Source: Paenibacillus sp. JJ-100 | GTDB lineage: Bacteria > Bacillota > Bacilli > Paenibacillales > Paenibacillaceae | DNA: 64,000 nucleotides | Assembly (NCBI RefSeq): GCF_948329825.1 | Contig: NZ_CAOJCM010000001.1 | Location: forward strand, 1 to 64,000 | Direction: 5' to 3' | Part shown: one piece after another, positions 24,353-32,693 of the stretch | Position numbering within the stretch: position 1 is the first letter of the stretch | How the letters are laid out: every line of letters starts with the position of its first letter | Program-made: the position numbers and the translations under genes | The notes under the pieces: generated by a model | Seen by the model: only the letters and a program-made list of their open reading frames with translations | The model's database searches: none | Told to the model about the DNA's origin: nothing

Positions 24353-25177
24353 TCAGGATGAATAGTAAACAGGTTCTATTTTATATAACGTTTGCTCAAT
24401 GGTTGAACATAAGGTAGCTTCATGGATTCCAGTATGCTTAAGTCTGAAATAAAGACTCTTGAGAAAGTTTTTCATGTTGTTTTTTTGCCTGAAACCATCT
24501 AGGAACTCGGTCTCCTCTTCTGTACCAAAACGCTGAATCCATTGTTGGATATAAGTGAGACTGAGGATGTTTCGTTCTAAGATACGCATGACAGGACTGA
24601 CCATTCTTTCGTCTTCACCATCGGAGTAGACCCGTTCGGTTATCGTCATTTTCTCGTAGACCAGATCCAGGATCGTGGACAGATCATCTGCATTTAATTC
24701 GTTACATTGAGCCAGATCGTCCAGAGCATCCGCAGCATGAGCTATTGCGTGTGCCCAGCCTTTGGTTTCGTCATATCCTCTGTAGTCCCTTTCTTCTCGA
24801 ACATTGTGAAAGACAACGTCTTTGATCTGATGAATACGCTCACTCGACAGGAAGGGCGTGTCTCTATGTCGTATTAAAAGAAGAGGAATAACCAGCATAG
24901 AAAAAGAACGTGTGAACACGGAATCCGAATGAGATTCACCCAGTTGGTATAGCAGATGTTGGTCATCTAATATAATGGTTAAAATCTGTTCTAATTCGTA
25001 TGTATTCAGGGCATGACTAGGAATCCAGTGGGATAAGGTTGTGTAGATCAACTCATCACGCAGTTGTGCATCCACGGCACCAATGTTATTCAGCATTTCT
25101 TGTACGATGGCGAAGGGATCCGGGGGTGCTTGATATTCATTTTCTCGAATGAACATCAGCTTTTCTTTCAAATTCAT
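24353..25177 (-). CDS. DUF2785-family protein
   Basis: A 274-residue helical protein. The block 'GYDETKGWAHAIAHAADALDDLA' is the signature of DUF2785, and flanking segments are mostly amphipathic helices, suggesting a HEAT-like repeat fold. No catalytic motif is obvious. Start ATG 25177 has AGGAGT 8 nt upstream; the GTG at 25186 overlaps the ribosome site. It is convergent with the DUF4275 gene and divergent from the next gene. Function unknown. Confidence 0.75.
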   Translation of the reverse strand: MNLKEKLMFIRENEYQAPPDPFAIVQEMLNNIGAVDAQLRDELIYTTLSHWIPSHALNTYELEQILTIILDDQHLLYQLGESHSDSVFTRSFSMLVIPLLLIRHRDTPFLSSERIHQIKDVVFHNVREERDYRGYDETKGWAHAIAHAADALDDLAQCNELNADDLSTILDLVYEKMTITERVYSDGEDERMVSPVMRILERNILSLTYIQQWIQRFGTEEETEFLDGFRQKNNMKNFLKSLYFRLKHTGIHEATLCSTIEQTLYKIEPVYYSS

Positions 25178-25262
25178 TACATACACTCCTACAAATCAGA
25201 TTTTCGTTCTAGTGAACCTGGCTAATGCATGATTATACCATTTTCTGAGGAGGAAAGCCCAT

Positions 25263-25556
25263 ATGACGATGAATAGAGCAACAAAGCGGACATGCGAGAA
25301 GGGACATACTTTTTATAAAAAGAGTGATTGTTCCACTTGTCCCAAGTGTGAAGCAGAACGGAAACCGAAAGAGGGGTTCCTGAGCTTAGTGTCTGCCCCT
25401 GTCAGACGTGCGCTGGAATCAGAAGGCATTACGACATTACCGAAGCTTGCCGAGTACACGGAGAAAGAAATACTCAAGCTCCACGGAATCGGCCCTTCGT
25501 CTATCCCTACGCTTCGTAAATCACTGGAGGAAGAGGGATTAGCGTTTAAGGCATAA
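25263..25556 (+). CDS. Zinc-ribbon plus RNAP alpha-CTD-like/helix-hairpin-helix protein
   Basis: A 97-residue protein. Residues ~10-32 form a small zinc ribbon ('CEKGH', 'CSTCPKCEAE'). Residues ~45-97 match the C-terminal domain of RNA polymerase alpha: 'SAPVRRALESEGITTLPKLAEYTEKEILKLHGIGPSSIPTLRKSLEEEG', with the GIGP hairpin. Such stand-alone alpha-CTD-like proteins are frequent in Bacillales; DNA binding is likely, the role is unknown. AGGAGG precedes the ATG at good spacing. It is convergent with the next minus-strand gene, with no gap. Confidence 0.8.
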   Translation: MTMNRATKRTCEKGHTFYKKSDCSTCPKCEAERKPKEGFLSLVSAPVRRALESEGITTLPKLAEYTEKEILKLHGIGPSSIPTLRKSLEEEGLAFKA

Positions 25557-26501
25557 CTATCCGATAACAGCTAACATTTCTTCCATTGTGATCTGATACA
25601 AGAGGTTTCCCTCACCCAGCAGCAGGCGATCCTGACGTAAATCTTGCCATGGCTGCTGAAATGGGCGGTTTTTTTCGTTCCGTAGTGATATTTTCGTTCC
25701 TTTGGTCAGGCTACCGGGTTTTTGCATTTTTTTGAGTACAAAGGTACCGTGCTTGCCGTATCCTGCATCGAATAAGAAGTGATATCCATCTGTACAAAAA
25801 CCGGAGGAACCTGATAGTTGGGGATTCGCAAATGTGACATTAATTTGCTCGGAACCAACTTCGCCTGAGACGCATCCTAATCTAAAATCACTGTAATAGT
25901 AGAACCAGACTTCCTGTTCGTTCACTACATTGAGTGCGTAACAGTCGTAAATATCGGCTACGGTATTCTTATAGATAACATGTCCGTAGGCATCCCAAGC
26001 CAGCAGTCCATTCGCTCCAATGGGTTCATTCCAACCATAATTACCGAAGATCCCTTCATCGAAGTAGCTGGTCCAGATTGTTCCACGCTCTGTTACCTGT
26101 ACACTTTGAATTCCATCCCCAAGCAAAAATTCACGAATCGTGGTGCCTTTCATATCACATACTTTGGCGTTTAGATCGAATTGATCTTTCCCGTAATAGG
26201 TACAACGTGCCCCAACCAGCAACAGATGTTCTTGAAGAGGCTGTACATAATGATAGTGAAAATGTTGCCTCCTAATCACAACTTCCTTCACCTGTTGATC
26301 TGATATAATCAGTACTTTATACGTATAGGATTCGTTTAGTTTGGTTTGCACAAACATATGTTGTATTCGTTCAGGTACTTTATTGATGAGCAACACATAC
26401 GCAAGACCGTCGTATCCCCACTGTACGGAAACAATATTGAAACCTTCGGTGTAACTGGAGATGTCTGCAAAAGGTAGCAATTTTAATTTTGAATCAGGCA
26501 T
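25557..26501 (-). CDS. Hypothetical beta-propeller-like protein
   Basis: A 314-residue protein made of repeated strand-turn units ('GIQSVQVTERGTIWTSYFDEG', 'NGLLAWDAYGHVIY', 'LNVVNEQEVWFYYY'), consistent with a beta-propeller. No signal peptide is seen after the corrected start, so it is probably cytoplasmic. The start is ATG 26501, where AAGGAGG lies 8 nt upstream; the longer open frame to 26687 is untypical. I know similar unnamed proteins in Paenibacillus but no function. Confidence 0.65.
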   Translation of the reverse strand: MPDSKLKLLPFADISSYTEGFNIVSVQWGYDGLAYVLLINKVPERIQHMFVQTKLNESYTYKVLIISDQQVKEVVIRRQHFHYHYVQPLQEHLLLVGARCTYYGKDQFDLNAKVCDMKGTTIREFLLGDGIQSVQVTERGTIWTSYFDEGIFGNYGWNEPIGANGLLAWDAYGHVIYKNTVADIYDCYALNVVNEQEVWFYYYSDFRLGCVSGEVGSEQINVTFANPQLSGSSGFCTDGYHFLFDAGYGKHGTFVLKKMQKPGSLTKGTKISLRNEKNRPFQQPWQDLRQDRLLLGEGNLLYQITMEEMLAVIG

Positions 26502-26820
26502 TGCTAAGTCCTCCTTCATAATCATTAGTAATCGTAAGCAGTATCCACAACTGCTTTGGTTACGTTGAATTATGACATAAGCATACTGGACGGAACATGG
26601 CGAAAGTATAACGAACCCGAAAAAACAGGGGCTGAAAAGGGGTACACCTCTATTCTTTCCTGTAGTACAATAAGGAAGTTGTGTCAATTTTTATAGGGGA
26701 GGGTAAGCTAAGGCAACAGCATCATAGAAAAAGCACGAATAGAATAGAGCCGTAGTTATACATATGAACGTTCATCATCTCGTTTCAACAACATGAGAAA
26801 TAGAAAAGGAAGTGTTAGAA

Positions 26821-27351
26821 GTGCAAACACCTGAACATGAACCTCTACAAGACTCTTATCGTGAGTCAACGAGGGAATATCGGCCACTTGGCGTGTCTGG
26901 ACTCGGAGGATGGCTTATTCTGACGCAGATTGGATTATTTCTATCCTTGATCTTGCTGGCTGCGCATCTTAATGAGACGAGGTTACTTGTTTTAAACACA
27001 GAGACGTGGACGCTTTTAACGTCCGTAGAATCTGATTTTTATCACCCGTTATGGGGCCCAGTCATTATATATGAGTGTGTATACAACCTGTTTATCCTTG
27101 TATTTAGCGTGTATACCATTATCGCTTTTTACAAGAAGAGAGCCATTCTTCCTCGCCTTATGATTATTCTTTATAGTGTTAGTCTTGCAGCTGGTATCGT
27201 GGATTATCTACTACTCTATCAGATTCCTATGGCAAGAGAGGTCGAAGATGGAAGTTCAATTCGGGGTATAGCACGTTCTGTCATTGCTTGTGCCATCTGG
27301 ATTCCGTATTTTATGAAGTCAAAACGTGTTCGTAACACATTTGTTCGTTAA
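26821..27351 (+). CDS. DUF2569-family membrane protein
   Basis: A 176-residue integral membrane protein with four helices at roughly 30-47, 80-103, 114-133 and 150-164. It carries the family hallmarks 'GVSGLGGWLIL' near the start and 'IWIPYFMKSKRVRNTFVR' at the end. DUF2569 has no assigned biochemical role. GTG 26821 is favoured, about 10 nt after AAAAGGA; the GTG at 26812 is too close to it. It is monocistronic with a terminator behind. Confidence 0.75.
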   Translation: MQTPEHEPLQDSYRESTREYRPLGVSGLGGWLILTQIGLFLSLILLAAHLNETRLLVLNTETWTLLTSVESDFYHPLWGPVIIYECVYNLFILVFSVYTIIAFYKKRAILPRLMIILYSVSLAAGIVDYLLLYQIPMAREVEDGSSIRGIARSVIACAIWIPYFMKSKRVRNTFVR

Positions 27352-27368
27352 AAATGAAGCAGGAAATG

Positions 27369-27411
27369 ACCGAGCTTGGATCGAAGAAGTGATCTGGGAT
27401 CGGTTTTTTTA
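27369..27411 (+). terminator. Terminator after the DUF2569 gene
   Basis: Imperfect hairpin ACCGA...GGATC/GATC...TCGGT followed by TTTTTTT. Confidence 0.65.
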
Positions 27412-27461
27412 TTGGAAACAATTTACGCCTTGAATTTACAGGCTTATAGGGGGATGGCGTT

Positions 27462-28022
27462 ATGAAGACCATTGAAAACTACTTCGATCCATTTCCCGTA
27501 CTGGAAACGGAACGATTGCTTCTTAGACCGTTGACTTATGATGATCTGGAGGATATGTACAGTTATTGCTCGGTACCCGCTGTTGCAGAATTTACGACAT
27601 GGGATGCGCATCAGAGCAAGGAGAATACAAAAGGGTTTCTGGATTTTGCAATGAGCCGTTATGAGAATGATATCTTAGGGCCATGGGGCATTGAGGATAA
27701 ACGAACAGGAAGACTGATTGGTAGCTGCAATTATTTAGATTGTCACAACAATGATCTGAGAGTGGAACTGGGATATGTACTATCCAATCAATTTTGGAAC
27801 CAAGGTTTGATGACCGAGGCAGTGAAAAGAATCATTCAATTTGGATTCGAGGACGTGGGTCTGGAGCGTATTCAAGCCAAATGTCTGGTGGGCAACATCG
27901 GCTCAGCCAAGGTCATGGAGAAAGCGGGTATGCAGTTTGAAGGTGTGCTGAGAAAGTACATGAGAGTGAAAAATGAGTGGCAAGACTTGAAGATGTACGC
28001 TATTGTTCGAGAAGATGTATAG
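27462..28022 (+). CDS. GNAT acetyltransferase, RimJ/RimL type
   Basis: A 186-residue GNAT with N-terminal 'LETERLLLRPLTYDDLEDMY', acetyl-CoA-binding motif A region 'ELGYVLSNQFWNQGLMTEAVKRIIQF', and 'NIGSAKVMEKAGMQFEG', typical of the ribosomal-protein N-acetyltransferase-like subgroup. The target may be a protein N-terminus or a small amine. GGGGGGATGG precedes the ATG. It stands alone between a terminator and the ATPase gene. Confidence 0.82.
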   Translation: MKTIENYFDPFPVLETERLLLRPLTYDDLEDMYSYCSVPAVAEFTTWDAHQSKENTKGFLDFAMSRYENDILGPWGIEDKRTGRLIGSCNYLDCHNNDLRVELGYVLSNQFWNQGLMTEAVKRIIQFGFEDVGLERIQAKCLVGNIGSAKVMEKAGMQFEGVLRKYMRVKNEWQDLKMYAIVREDV

Positions 28023-28117
28023 AGGGATATAGATATATAACATCGTGACGCCTTGCCGAAGATCCTTCGCTATAATGATAGAGAGCAGCTGCATAGATTC
28101 AATACAGGAGGTGGACC

Positions 28118-28831
28118 ATGTATCTTCGTAGTGTTGAATTAATATCAGACAAGATTGAACAACACGATCAGTATCCCTTTAATATTCCTTCGATCCAATC
28201 CTTAGAACGACTTACGTTCAGCAATAATGTTACTTTTTTTGTTGGTGAAAATGGATCAGGCAAATCTACGTTGCTCGAAGGAATCGCTCATCAATGTGGA
28301 TTCAATACGGCCGGAGGCGGGCGAAATAATGTGTTTGAGACACACGCATCGGAGTCTTCTCTTGGAGATTATCTGAGACTGGCCTGGCTGCCTAAAGTGA
28401 CGAATGGATTTTTCTTGCGATCAGAGTCATTCTACCAGTTTGCATCACATGTCGATGAGATGCCGGAGTCCCTTCCATATTACGGAGGGCGTTCATTGCA
28501 TGAGCAGTCCCATGGGGAGTCTTTTCTTAACTTGTTCATCAACCGCTTCAGCTCGAAGGGCATTTATCTGCTTGACGAGCCAGAGGCAGCTTTATCCCCA
28601 GCCCGTCAACTCTCGTTGCTGAGAATTCTGCATGATTTATCGAGTAATTCGCAATTTATTATTGCCACACATTCGCCTATTCTACTTGGGTATCCGGGGG
28701 CGGAAATTTTAAGTTTTGATGACGGACATATTCAGCAGATGAAGTATGAAGAAACAGATCACTATCAGATCACTCGTAGTTTTCTGGAGAACCGGGATCG
28801 CATGCTGCATGAATTGTTTCGAGATGATTAA
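28118..28831 (+). CDS. AAA/ABC-type ATPase (AAA_21-like)
   Basis: A 237-residue soluble ATPase with Walker A 'GENGSGKST' (43-51), a signature-like 'SHGES', Walker B 'IYLLDEPEAALSP' and the switch 'FIIATHSPIL'. This RecF/SMC-like nucleotide-binding domain lacks a coiled-coil insert and has no partner gene here. Homologues are widespread single proteins without a proven role; some relatives belong to defence or repair systems, but the lack of a nuclease partner argues against that here. AGGAGGTGG precedes the ATG. Confidence 0.78.
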   Translation: MYLRSVELISDKIEQHDQYPFNIPSIQSLERLTFSNNVTFFVGENGSGKSTLLEGIAHQCGFNTAGGGRNNVFETHASESSLGDYLRLAWLPKVTNGFFLRSESFYQFASHVDEMPESLPYYGGRSLHEQSHGESFLNLFINRFSSKGIYLLDEPEAALSPARQLSLLRILHDLSSNSQFIIATHSPILLGYPGAEILSFDDGHIQQMKYEETDHYQITRSFLENRDRMLHELFRDD

Positions 28832-28915
28832 TATGTAATATGTTAACGACAAGATGAAGTAAGAATGAAGGAAAAATAATGAACCGAAGAATTGAACAAT
28901 TGAAGGGGAGAGCGA

Positions 28916-29404
28916 ATGAAAACAGGATTGATTATTGTAGATATGCAAGAGAGCATTGTACGACCAAAGATGGATCAGAAAGCGATAGACCATGCCTGTG
29001 AGTATATTAATCATGTAGCGAATGTGCTTCGGTCCCATGATCATGTGGTGGTGCATATCCAGGATGTGGAGGGTATGGAGGGGGCAGATCCCGAACTCTA
29101 TCAGATCATTCCTGAGATTGATGTGGATGAGAAGGATATAAAGCTCACCAAAGAGAGCTCCAACGCATTCTGGCAAACGGATCTGGAGCAGATGCTCAAA
29201 AGTCGGGGCGTTGAACTGCTCATCGTGTGTGGTTTTGCCGCAGAAGAGTGTGTCCTGTTCACATACAATGGTGCGATGGAGCGTGGATTCAGCCCTGTTA
29301 TGCTACAGAACGGTATTCTTAGCGCACATCCGGATGCCGTAACCTCCACCTATAGAGACCGTAATGTGATCTCGTACCCGGTAGTCGATTACCTGATCAG
29401 ATAG
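28916..29404 (+). CDS. Isochorismatase-like cysteine hydrolase
   Basis: A 162-residue protein with the isochorismatase-superfamily triad: Asp9 ('LIIVDMQ'), Lys79 ('LTKESSNAFWQT') and nucleophile Cys112 ('GFAAEECV'). Such enzymes hydrolyse amides such as nicotinamide, or related substrates. The 'CGFAAEECVLFT' block is usual for small unassigned family members. GAAGGGGAGAG precedes the ATG. No biosynthetic neighbour narrows the substrate. Confidence 0.82.
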   Translation: MKTGLIIVDMQESIVRPKMDQKAIDHACEYINHVANVLRSHDHVVVHIQDVEGMEGADPELYQIIPEIDVDEKDIKLTKESSNAFWQTDLEQMLKSRGVELLIVCGFAAEECVLFTYNGAMERGFSPVMLQNGILSAHPDAVTSTYRDRNVISYPVVDYLIR

Positions 29405-29470
29405 ATAGTGTCATAGGCGGGGCTAGTGGTACGTCAAAAGTAGATTATATTTTCAAAGGGGGCAAAGAGG

Positions 29471-29728
29471 ATGGAACAGTATAACAATGCATTCCTACTA
29501 CTTCTCTCTTTCATAGGTCTAATCTGGACGATTAAAGGCATGAAGAAGAAGTTGCGGCTTATGGTGTTTTTCGGAGTGATCCTGATTTTGGCACCTATTT
29601 TGATCATGATGGGCAGGATGACTTGGTTACCTTTTATAAGTTCGGTTGCATTCGGTGCTTCCTTGCTTGTACGAAAAGAGGGGAATAAAGGAAGGATGAG
29701 CAACCCTGTAGATGAGAGGAATGTATAA
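29471..29728 (+). CDS. Small membrane protein, unknown
   Basis: An 85-residue protein with two or three hydrophobic segments (~7-22, ~31-47 and ~50-65) and a basic/acidic soluble tail. No family is recognised. AAGGGGG lies 8 nt before the ATG. It lies between two unrelated enzymes in the same direction, possibly within one transcript. Confidence 0.6.
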   Translation: MEQYNNAFLLLLSFIGLIWTIKGMKKKLRLMVFFGVILILAPILIMMGRMTWLPFISSVAFGASLLVRKEGNKGRMSNPVDERNV

Positions 29729-29793
29729 TGTACAGGACTCTGTATTGTACACCTTGGTATTTTATTATCTCTTGATTAAAAGGAGGACTTTAC

Positions 29794-30405
29794 TTGCCTT
29801 GGCCAATGGTTCATTTTGCAATTGCATCCGAAATCGTTAAACATCCATCTCCATCGTTATTACTGGGAAGCCTGGCGCCGGACTCCATTCATGTGAGAAC
29901 CAACATACGTAGTGAAAAGGCGAAGACTCACCTGATGCCTGAAGAACATGAATTTGCAACAGATGCTGATTTCAGGCAGGTTATTGAATCGAACAGGCAT
30001 CGGATGCAGCAAAATCCTCAATTTACAGAATACCTACGCGGATATATCGCCCATATCTATACCGACCGTGAGTGGACTTTTCAGATTTATCCTCCTTATG
30101 AAGCTCATCCGAACGGAAGAAGTGTGTACACCCATGATGTGAAGAAGCTGGAGTTCAGGATTTTGCGAGAATACGCTGGTGCTTCGGGATGGTTGGATCA
30201 GTTGAAAACAGCAAAGGCATATGAATTTGGCGGTCTGACGGAGCAGGAGGTATACCAGTACAGGGGAGAAAAGCTGGATTTCTTCATGACTCAGGAGAAT
30301 GAGCCTGTGGATGATCTACATGTGATAACGATGGATGGCATATCGGGGTTTATCCAGAAGACCGCCTCAGATTTGAAAGACAGATTCAAGGAATGGCAAG
30401 TATAA
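29794..30405 (+). CDS. Zinc-dependent phospholipase C-like hydrolase
   Basis: A 203-residue protein with the PF00882-like plan: 'MVHFAIASEIV' at the start, then 'LLGSLAPDSIHVRTNIRSEK' and 'THLMPE', and 'YLRGYIAHIYTDREWTF', giving several His/Asp metal ligands. Homologues in Bacillales are annotated as hydrolases of unknown specificity. There is no signal peptide. The start is TTG 29794, with AAAGGAGG upstream; without accepting TTG the N-terminal His motif would be lost. The DUF4188 gene follows after 11 bp, so the pair is likely co-transcribed. Confidence 0.75.
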   Translation: MPWPMVHFAIASEIVKHPSPSLLLGSLAPDSIHVRTNIRSEKAKTHLMPEEHEFATDADFRQVIESNRHRMQQNPQFTEYLRGYIAHIYTDREWTFQIYPPYEAHPNGRSVYTHDVKKLEFRILREYAGASGWLDQLKTAKAYEFGGLTEQEVYQYRGEKLDFFMTQENEPVDDLHVITMDGISGFIQKTASDLKDRFKEWQV

Positions 30406-30416
30406 GGAGGCTTAAC

Positions 30417-30920
30417 GTGGCTTACATACATAAGGGAAGATACACCGCTCAGATGGAAGGAGAATTCGTTGTTTTTATTATTGGTATGAGAATTAACCGA
30501 CTGTGGGCGATTCATAAGTGGCTGCCTGTTTTTAACTCAATGGGGCCGATGATTAAAGAATTATATCAGAATCCGGATACCGGATTTCTGGGTACAGAAT
30601 TTTTCGTGACCTGGCGTGGTGTAACTCTACTGCAGTATTGGCGTTCATATGATGAACTGGAGAAGTATGCGCGTGGCGGATTGCATCTGGAGGCTTGGAA
30701 AAAATTCAACAAGTCGATTGGCTCAGATGGTTCCGTGGGTGTATATCATGAGACGTATAAGGCTCAAGCCGGATCGCATGAGACAATCTACGCCAACATG
30801 CCGAAATTCGGATTAGCTAAAGTGTCGAATCATGTGCCTGCAACAGGTCAGATGGCAACATCCAGGCGCAGAATGGGCGGAGAGAACGAACCTGCAGTAC
30901 AGACACCTGAGAATCCATAA
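30417..30920 (+). CDS. DUF4188-family (monooxygenase-like) protein
   Basis: A 167-residue protein with the ferredoxin-like pattern of DUF4188: 'FVVFIIGMRINRLWAIHKWLP', 'GFLGTEFFVTWRGVTLLQYWRSYDEL' and 'HETY'. The fold resembles antibiotic-biosynthesis monooxygenases and heme-binding dehydratase relatives, but no catalytic role is assigned. GTG 30417 has AAGGAGG 6 nt upstream, so the ATG at 30393 inside the preceding gene is rejected. It follows the phospholipase-like gene closely. Confidence 0.75.
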   Translation: MAYIHKGRYTAQMEGEFVVFIIGMRINRLWAIHKWLPVFNSMGPMIKELYQNPDTGFLGTEFFVTWRGVTLLQYWRSYDELEKYARGGLHLEAWKKFNKSIGSDGSVGVYHETYKAQAGSHETIYANMPKFGLAKVSNHVPATGQMATSRRRMGGENEPAVQTPENP

Positions 30921-30963
30921 AACCAAGAGCTAATAAATCTACAGTAATAGAGAGGAGCATGGA

Positions 30964-31473
30964 ATGAAGGCTGAGATTCGAAAAGAAGATTTGAATTCCC
31001 CAAAACTAAGCTGGCTCTGTATCGAACCGATGTTGCTCTCCGTCCGCGGACAAAGCTTGAATGCCAAAAAAGAGGTATACCAGCAACTGAACGAAGGGCA
31101 ACAAGCTCTGTACCTGTTTTACTCATATCACAATCATACCCGAAGTCTGGCGGAGTTTTATTGGTTCTCGGCATATAACATCATCGATTTGCAGAGCTGG
31201 AATGGAATTAGAAAAGGGCTGCGGTTCTTTCATTTGATTGAATTGATTCATGTTCTGGATGATATCGAAGTTCTTATAACGGATGCCAAAAAATCTGGAG
31301 AAACGTGGCAAGAAGTATCGCCCACCGATCTGGAGCATAACCTTCAGTTGCTTCAGCGAATAGAGCCATTATATGCAGCGTACCAGAAGGCCTCGCAGGA
31401 AGCGATTACGACAATGAACGAGTGGGCTCTACAGCATCAGGAGATGTTTTTGGATGTTAAAGAGGGACTTTGA
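30964..31473 (+). CDS. Hypothetical alpha-helical protein
   Basis: A 169-residue protein predicted to be mainly helical, with 'QALYLFYSYHNHTRSLAEFYWFS' and a long C-terminal coiled-coil-like region ('LQLLQRIEPLYAAYQKASQE'). No membrane segment, signal peptide or known motif is seen. AGAGGAG precedes ATG 30964. It ends with a strong terminator and could be the last gene of the 29.8-31.5 kb unit. Confidence 0.6.
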   Translation: MKAEIRKEDLNSPKLSWLCIEPMLLSVRGQSLNAKKEVYQQLNEGQQALYLFYSYHNHTRSLAEFYWFSAYNIIDLQSWNGIRKGLRFFHLIELIHVLDDIEVLITDAKKSGETWQEVSPTDLEHNLQLLQRIEPLYAAYQKASQEAITTMNEWALQHQEMFLDVKEGL

Positions 31474-31496
31474 AAACGAGATGATCATGTGTGGAG

Positions 31497-31520
31497 ACTA
31501 CTCAGAAGAGTAGTTTTTTC
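31497..31520 (+). terminator. Rho-independent terminator
   Basis: ACTACTC-AGAA-GAGTAGT followed by TTTTTTC; ends the upstream unit just before the LytTR promoter. Confidence 0.85.
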
Positions 31521-31527
31521 TTTTTAT

Positions 31528-31597
31528 TGCAACAAAACTGCAGCTTCATGCAACAAAACACAAAAGAGTGGGAAGTGTCTCTTCGGGTCTGTAATAT
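31528..31597 (+). promoter_or_regulatory. LytTR-type direct repeats and promoter of the LytTR-DUF3021 pair
   Basis: TGCAACAAAAC occurs twice, at 31528-31538 and 31549-31559, exactly 21 bp apart. Two helical turns is the usual spacing of LytTR binding sites. A -10-like TAATAT is at 31592-31597 without a good -35, fitting activation by a bound regulator. Autoregulation by the following gene is inferred. Confidence 0.7.
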
Positions 31598-31620
31598 GAG
31601 TGATGAGAGGAGGGCAACAC

Positions 31621-32067
31621 GTGAAAGTCGTATTTGAAGAAAATCAGGAAATGCAGCTTAATGAAGCAAAAGTAATCACCCATCCTGGAGAAAGTTCAAA
31701 ATGGGATCGGATCCGGGAAGCGATTGGTCAGTCCGAGACGGAGCTGGTTGTGATTCAGGCCAGCAACGATCGTCATGTGAAAATCAAGCTAAGCTCTATC
31801 ATGGCCATCGAATCAGAGGATCGCATGTGTGGTGTGCGCGTGATTACAGGAGAGGGTTACTTACTGAATCAACGTCTAAAATACGTGGAAATAGAACTAG
31901 AGAATACACCATTGATACGAATTAACAATCAGACCATCATTAACACCCAGCATATCAGTAACTTTTCAGCTGCCGAACATGCCAGAATTCAGGTTAACCT
32001 GATCGATGGCTCTAGCTATTATGTGAGTCGATTTTATATTAAAAATTTTAGGAGGAAACTATTATGA
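31621..32067 (+). CDS. LytTR-domain transcription regulator
   Basis: A 148-residue protein. The C-terminal ~100 residues form a LytTR DNA-binding domain ('IKLSSIMAIESEDRMCGVRVITGEGYLLNQRLKYVE' and 'RINNQTIINTQHISNFSA'). There is no receiver domain. Such stand-alone LytTR proteins are encoded with a membrane inhibitor (LytTR regulatory systems such as HdrRM and BrsRM in streptococci). The start is GTG 31621, with AGAGGAGGG 6 nt upstream. The stop overlaps the DUF3021 start. The direct repeats upstream suggest that it activates its own operon. Confidence 0.82.
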   Translation: MKVVFEENQEMQLNEAKVITHPGESSKWDRIREAIGQSETELVVIQASNDRHVKIKLSSIMAIESEDRMCGVRVITGEGYLLNQRLKYVEIELENTPLIRINNQTIINTQHISNFSAAEHARIQVNLIDGSSYYVSRFYIKNFRRKLL

Positions 32068-32474
32068 TGAATCAACTTAAACAATCATTTTTTCAAGTAT
32101 TTACGGTAACGACACTCTGGGTAACACTACTGCTGACGCTTTTTTTCCGCGACCAGCCGATTCATATGGCATATCTGTGGAACGTGGCGGGGATTTCGCT
32201 CATAGCAGCTGTGCTGTTCGGAGTCATGTACAGTACGCTGTGGAATCATTTAACATTAAAGCCGGTATGGAATATCGTCATTTCTTCTACATGTAACATT
32301 GCAGGTGGCATGGCTATGGTTTGGTTGTTTTCCAGAGAGATGTTTGAGTTGATCGCGCCTTGGTTCCCGGGAATGTGGCTACTTTCTATCGTGCTGCACG
32401 TCATTGCGTTTTATTTTTATGCTAGAATAGATAGCAGGAAAAAAGCGGAAGAGTTAAACGACATTCTGAAGTAA
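32064..32474 (+). CDS. DUF3021 four-helix membrane protein, probable LytTR-partner inhibitor
   Basis: A 136-residue protein with four membrane helices (~12-28, ~40-58, ~68-88 and ~98-120) and a charged C-terminal tail. Its family, DUF3021, is the usual partner of stand-alone LytTR regulators and is thought to hold the regulator inactive at the membrane. Translational coupling is suggested by overlap with the regulator's stop codon; GGAGG is at 32051-32055. The signal it senses is unknown. Confidence 0.8.
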   Translation: MMNQLKQSFFQVFTVTTLWVTLLLTLFFRDQPIHMAYLWNVAGISLIAAVLFGVMYSTLWNHLTLKPVWNIVISSTCNIAGGMAMVWLFSREMFELIAPWFPGMWLLSIVLHVIAFYFYARIDSRKKAEELNDILK

Positions 32475-32489
32475 ATTAGGTGAACAGGA

Positions 32490-32672
32490 ATGAAGGAAGA
32501 TGAGCTTCTGTGCGGTGCAGGTGTTGAAGAGACGATATCCTATCTGGAAAAAAGGGGCGGCGAACAAGCACGCAAGCAGTTGCTATATCTTGAACAGTGC
32601 CAACCGGTCGACTTGGTGGACTTTTCCAAAGACCAATGGTTATCCGGGTACATAGCCTATTACGGCGTTTGA
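32490..32672 (+). CDS. Small hypothetical protein upstream of the Imm33-like gene
   Basis: A 60-residue acidic helical peptide ('VEETISYLEKRGGEQARKQLLYLEQC'). It has a weak AGGTGA before the ATG and sits 22 bp before the Imm33-like gene. Helical coding character and position support a real small gene, but no family is recognised. It could be a cognate partner or the remains of a longer protein. Confidence 0.45.
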   Translation: MKEDELLCGAGVEETISYLEKRGGEQARKQLLYLEQCQPVDLVDFSKDQWLSGYIAYYGV

Positions 32673-32693
32673 TCCCAAGGATGGAGGGATAAT

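Noticed and set aside
28118..28831. Single-gene or partial anti-phage defence system based on the AAA ATPase
   Set aside because: No nuclease, reverse transcriptase or other effector is adjacent, and the neighbours are ordinary enzymes.
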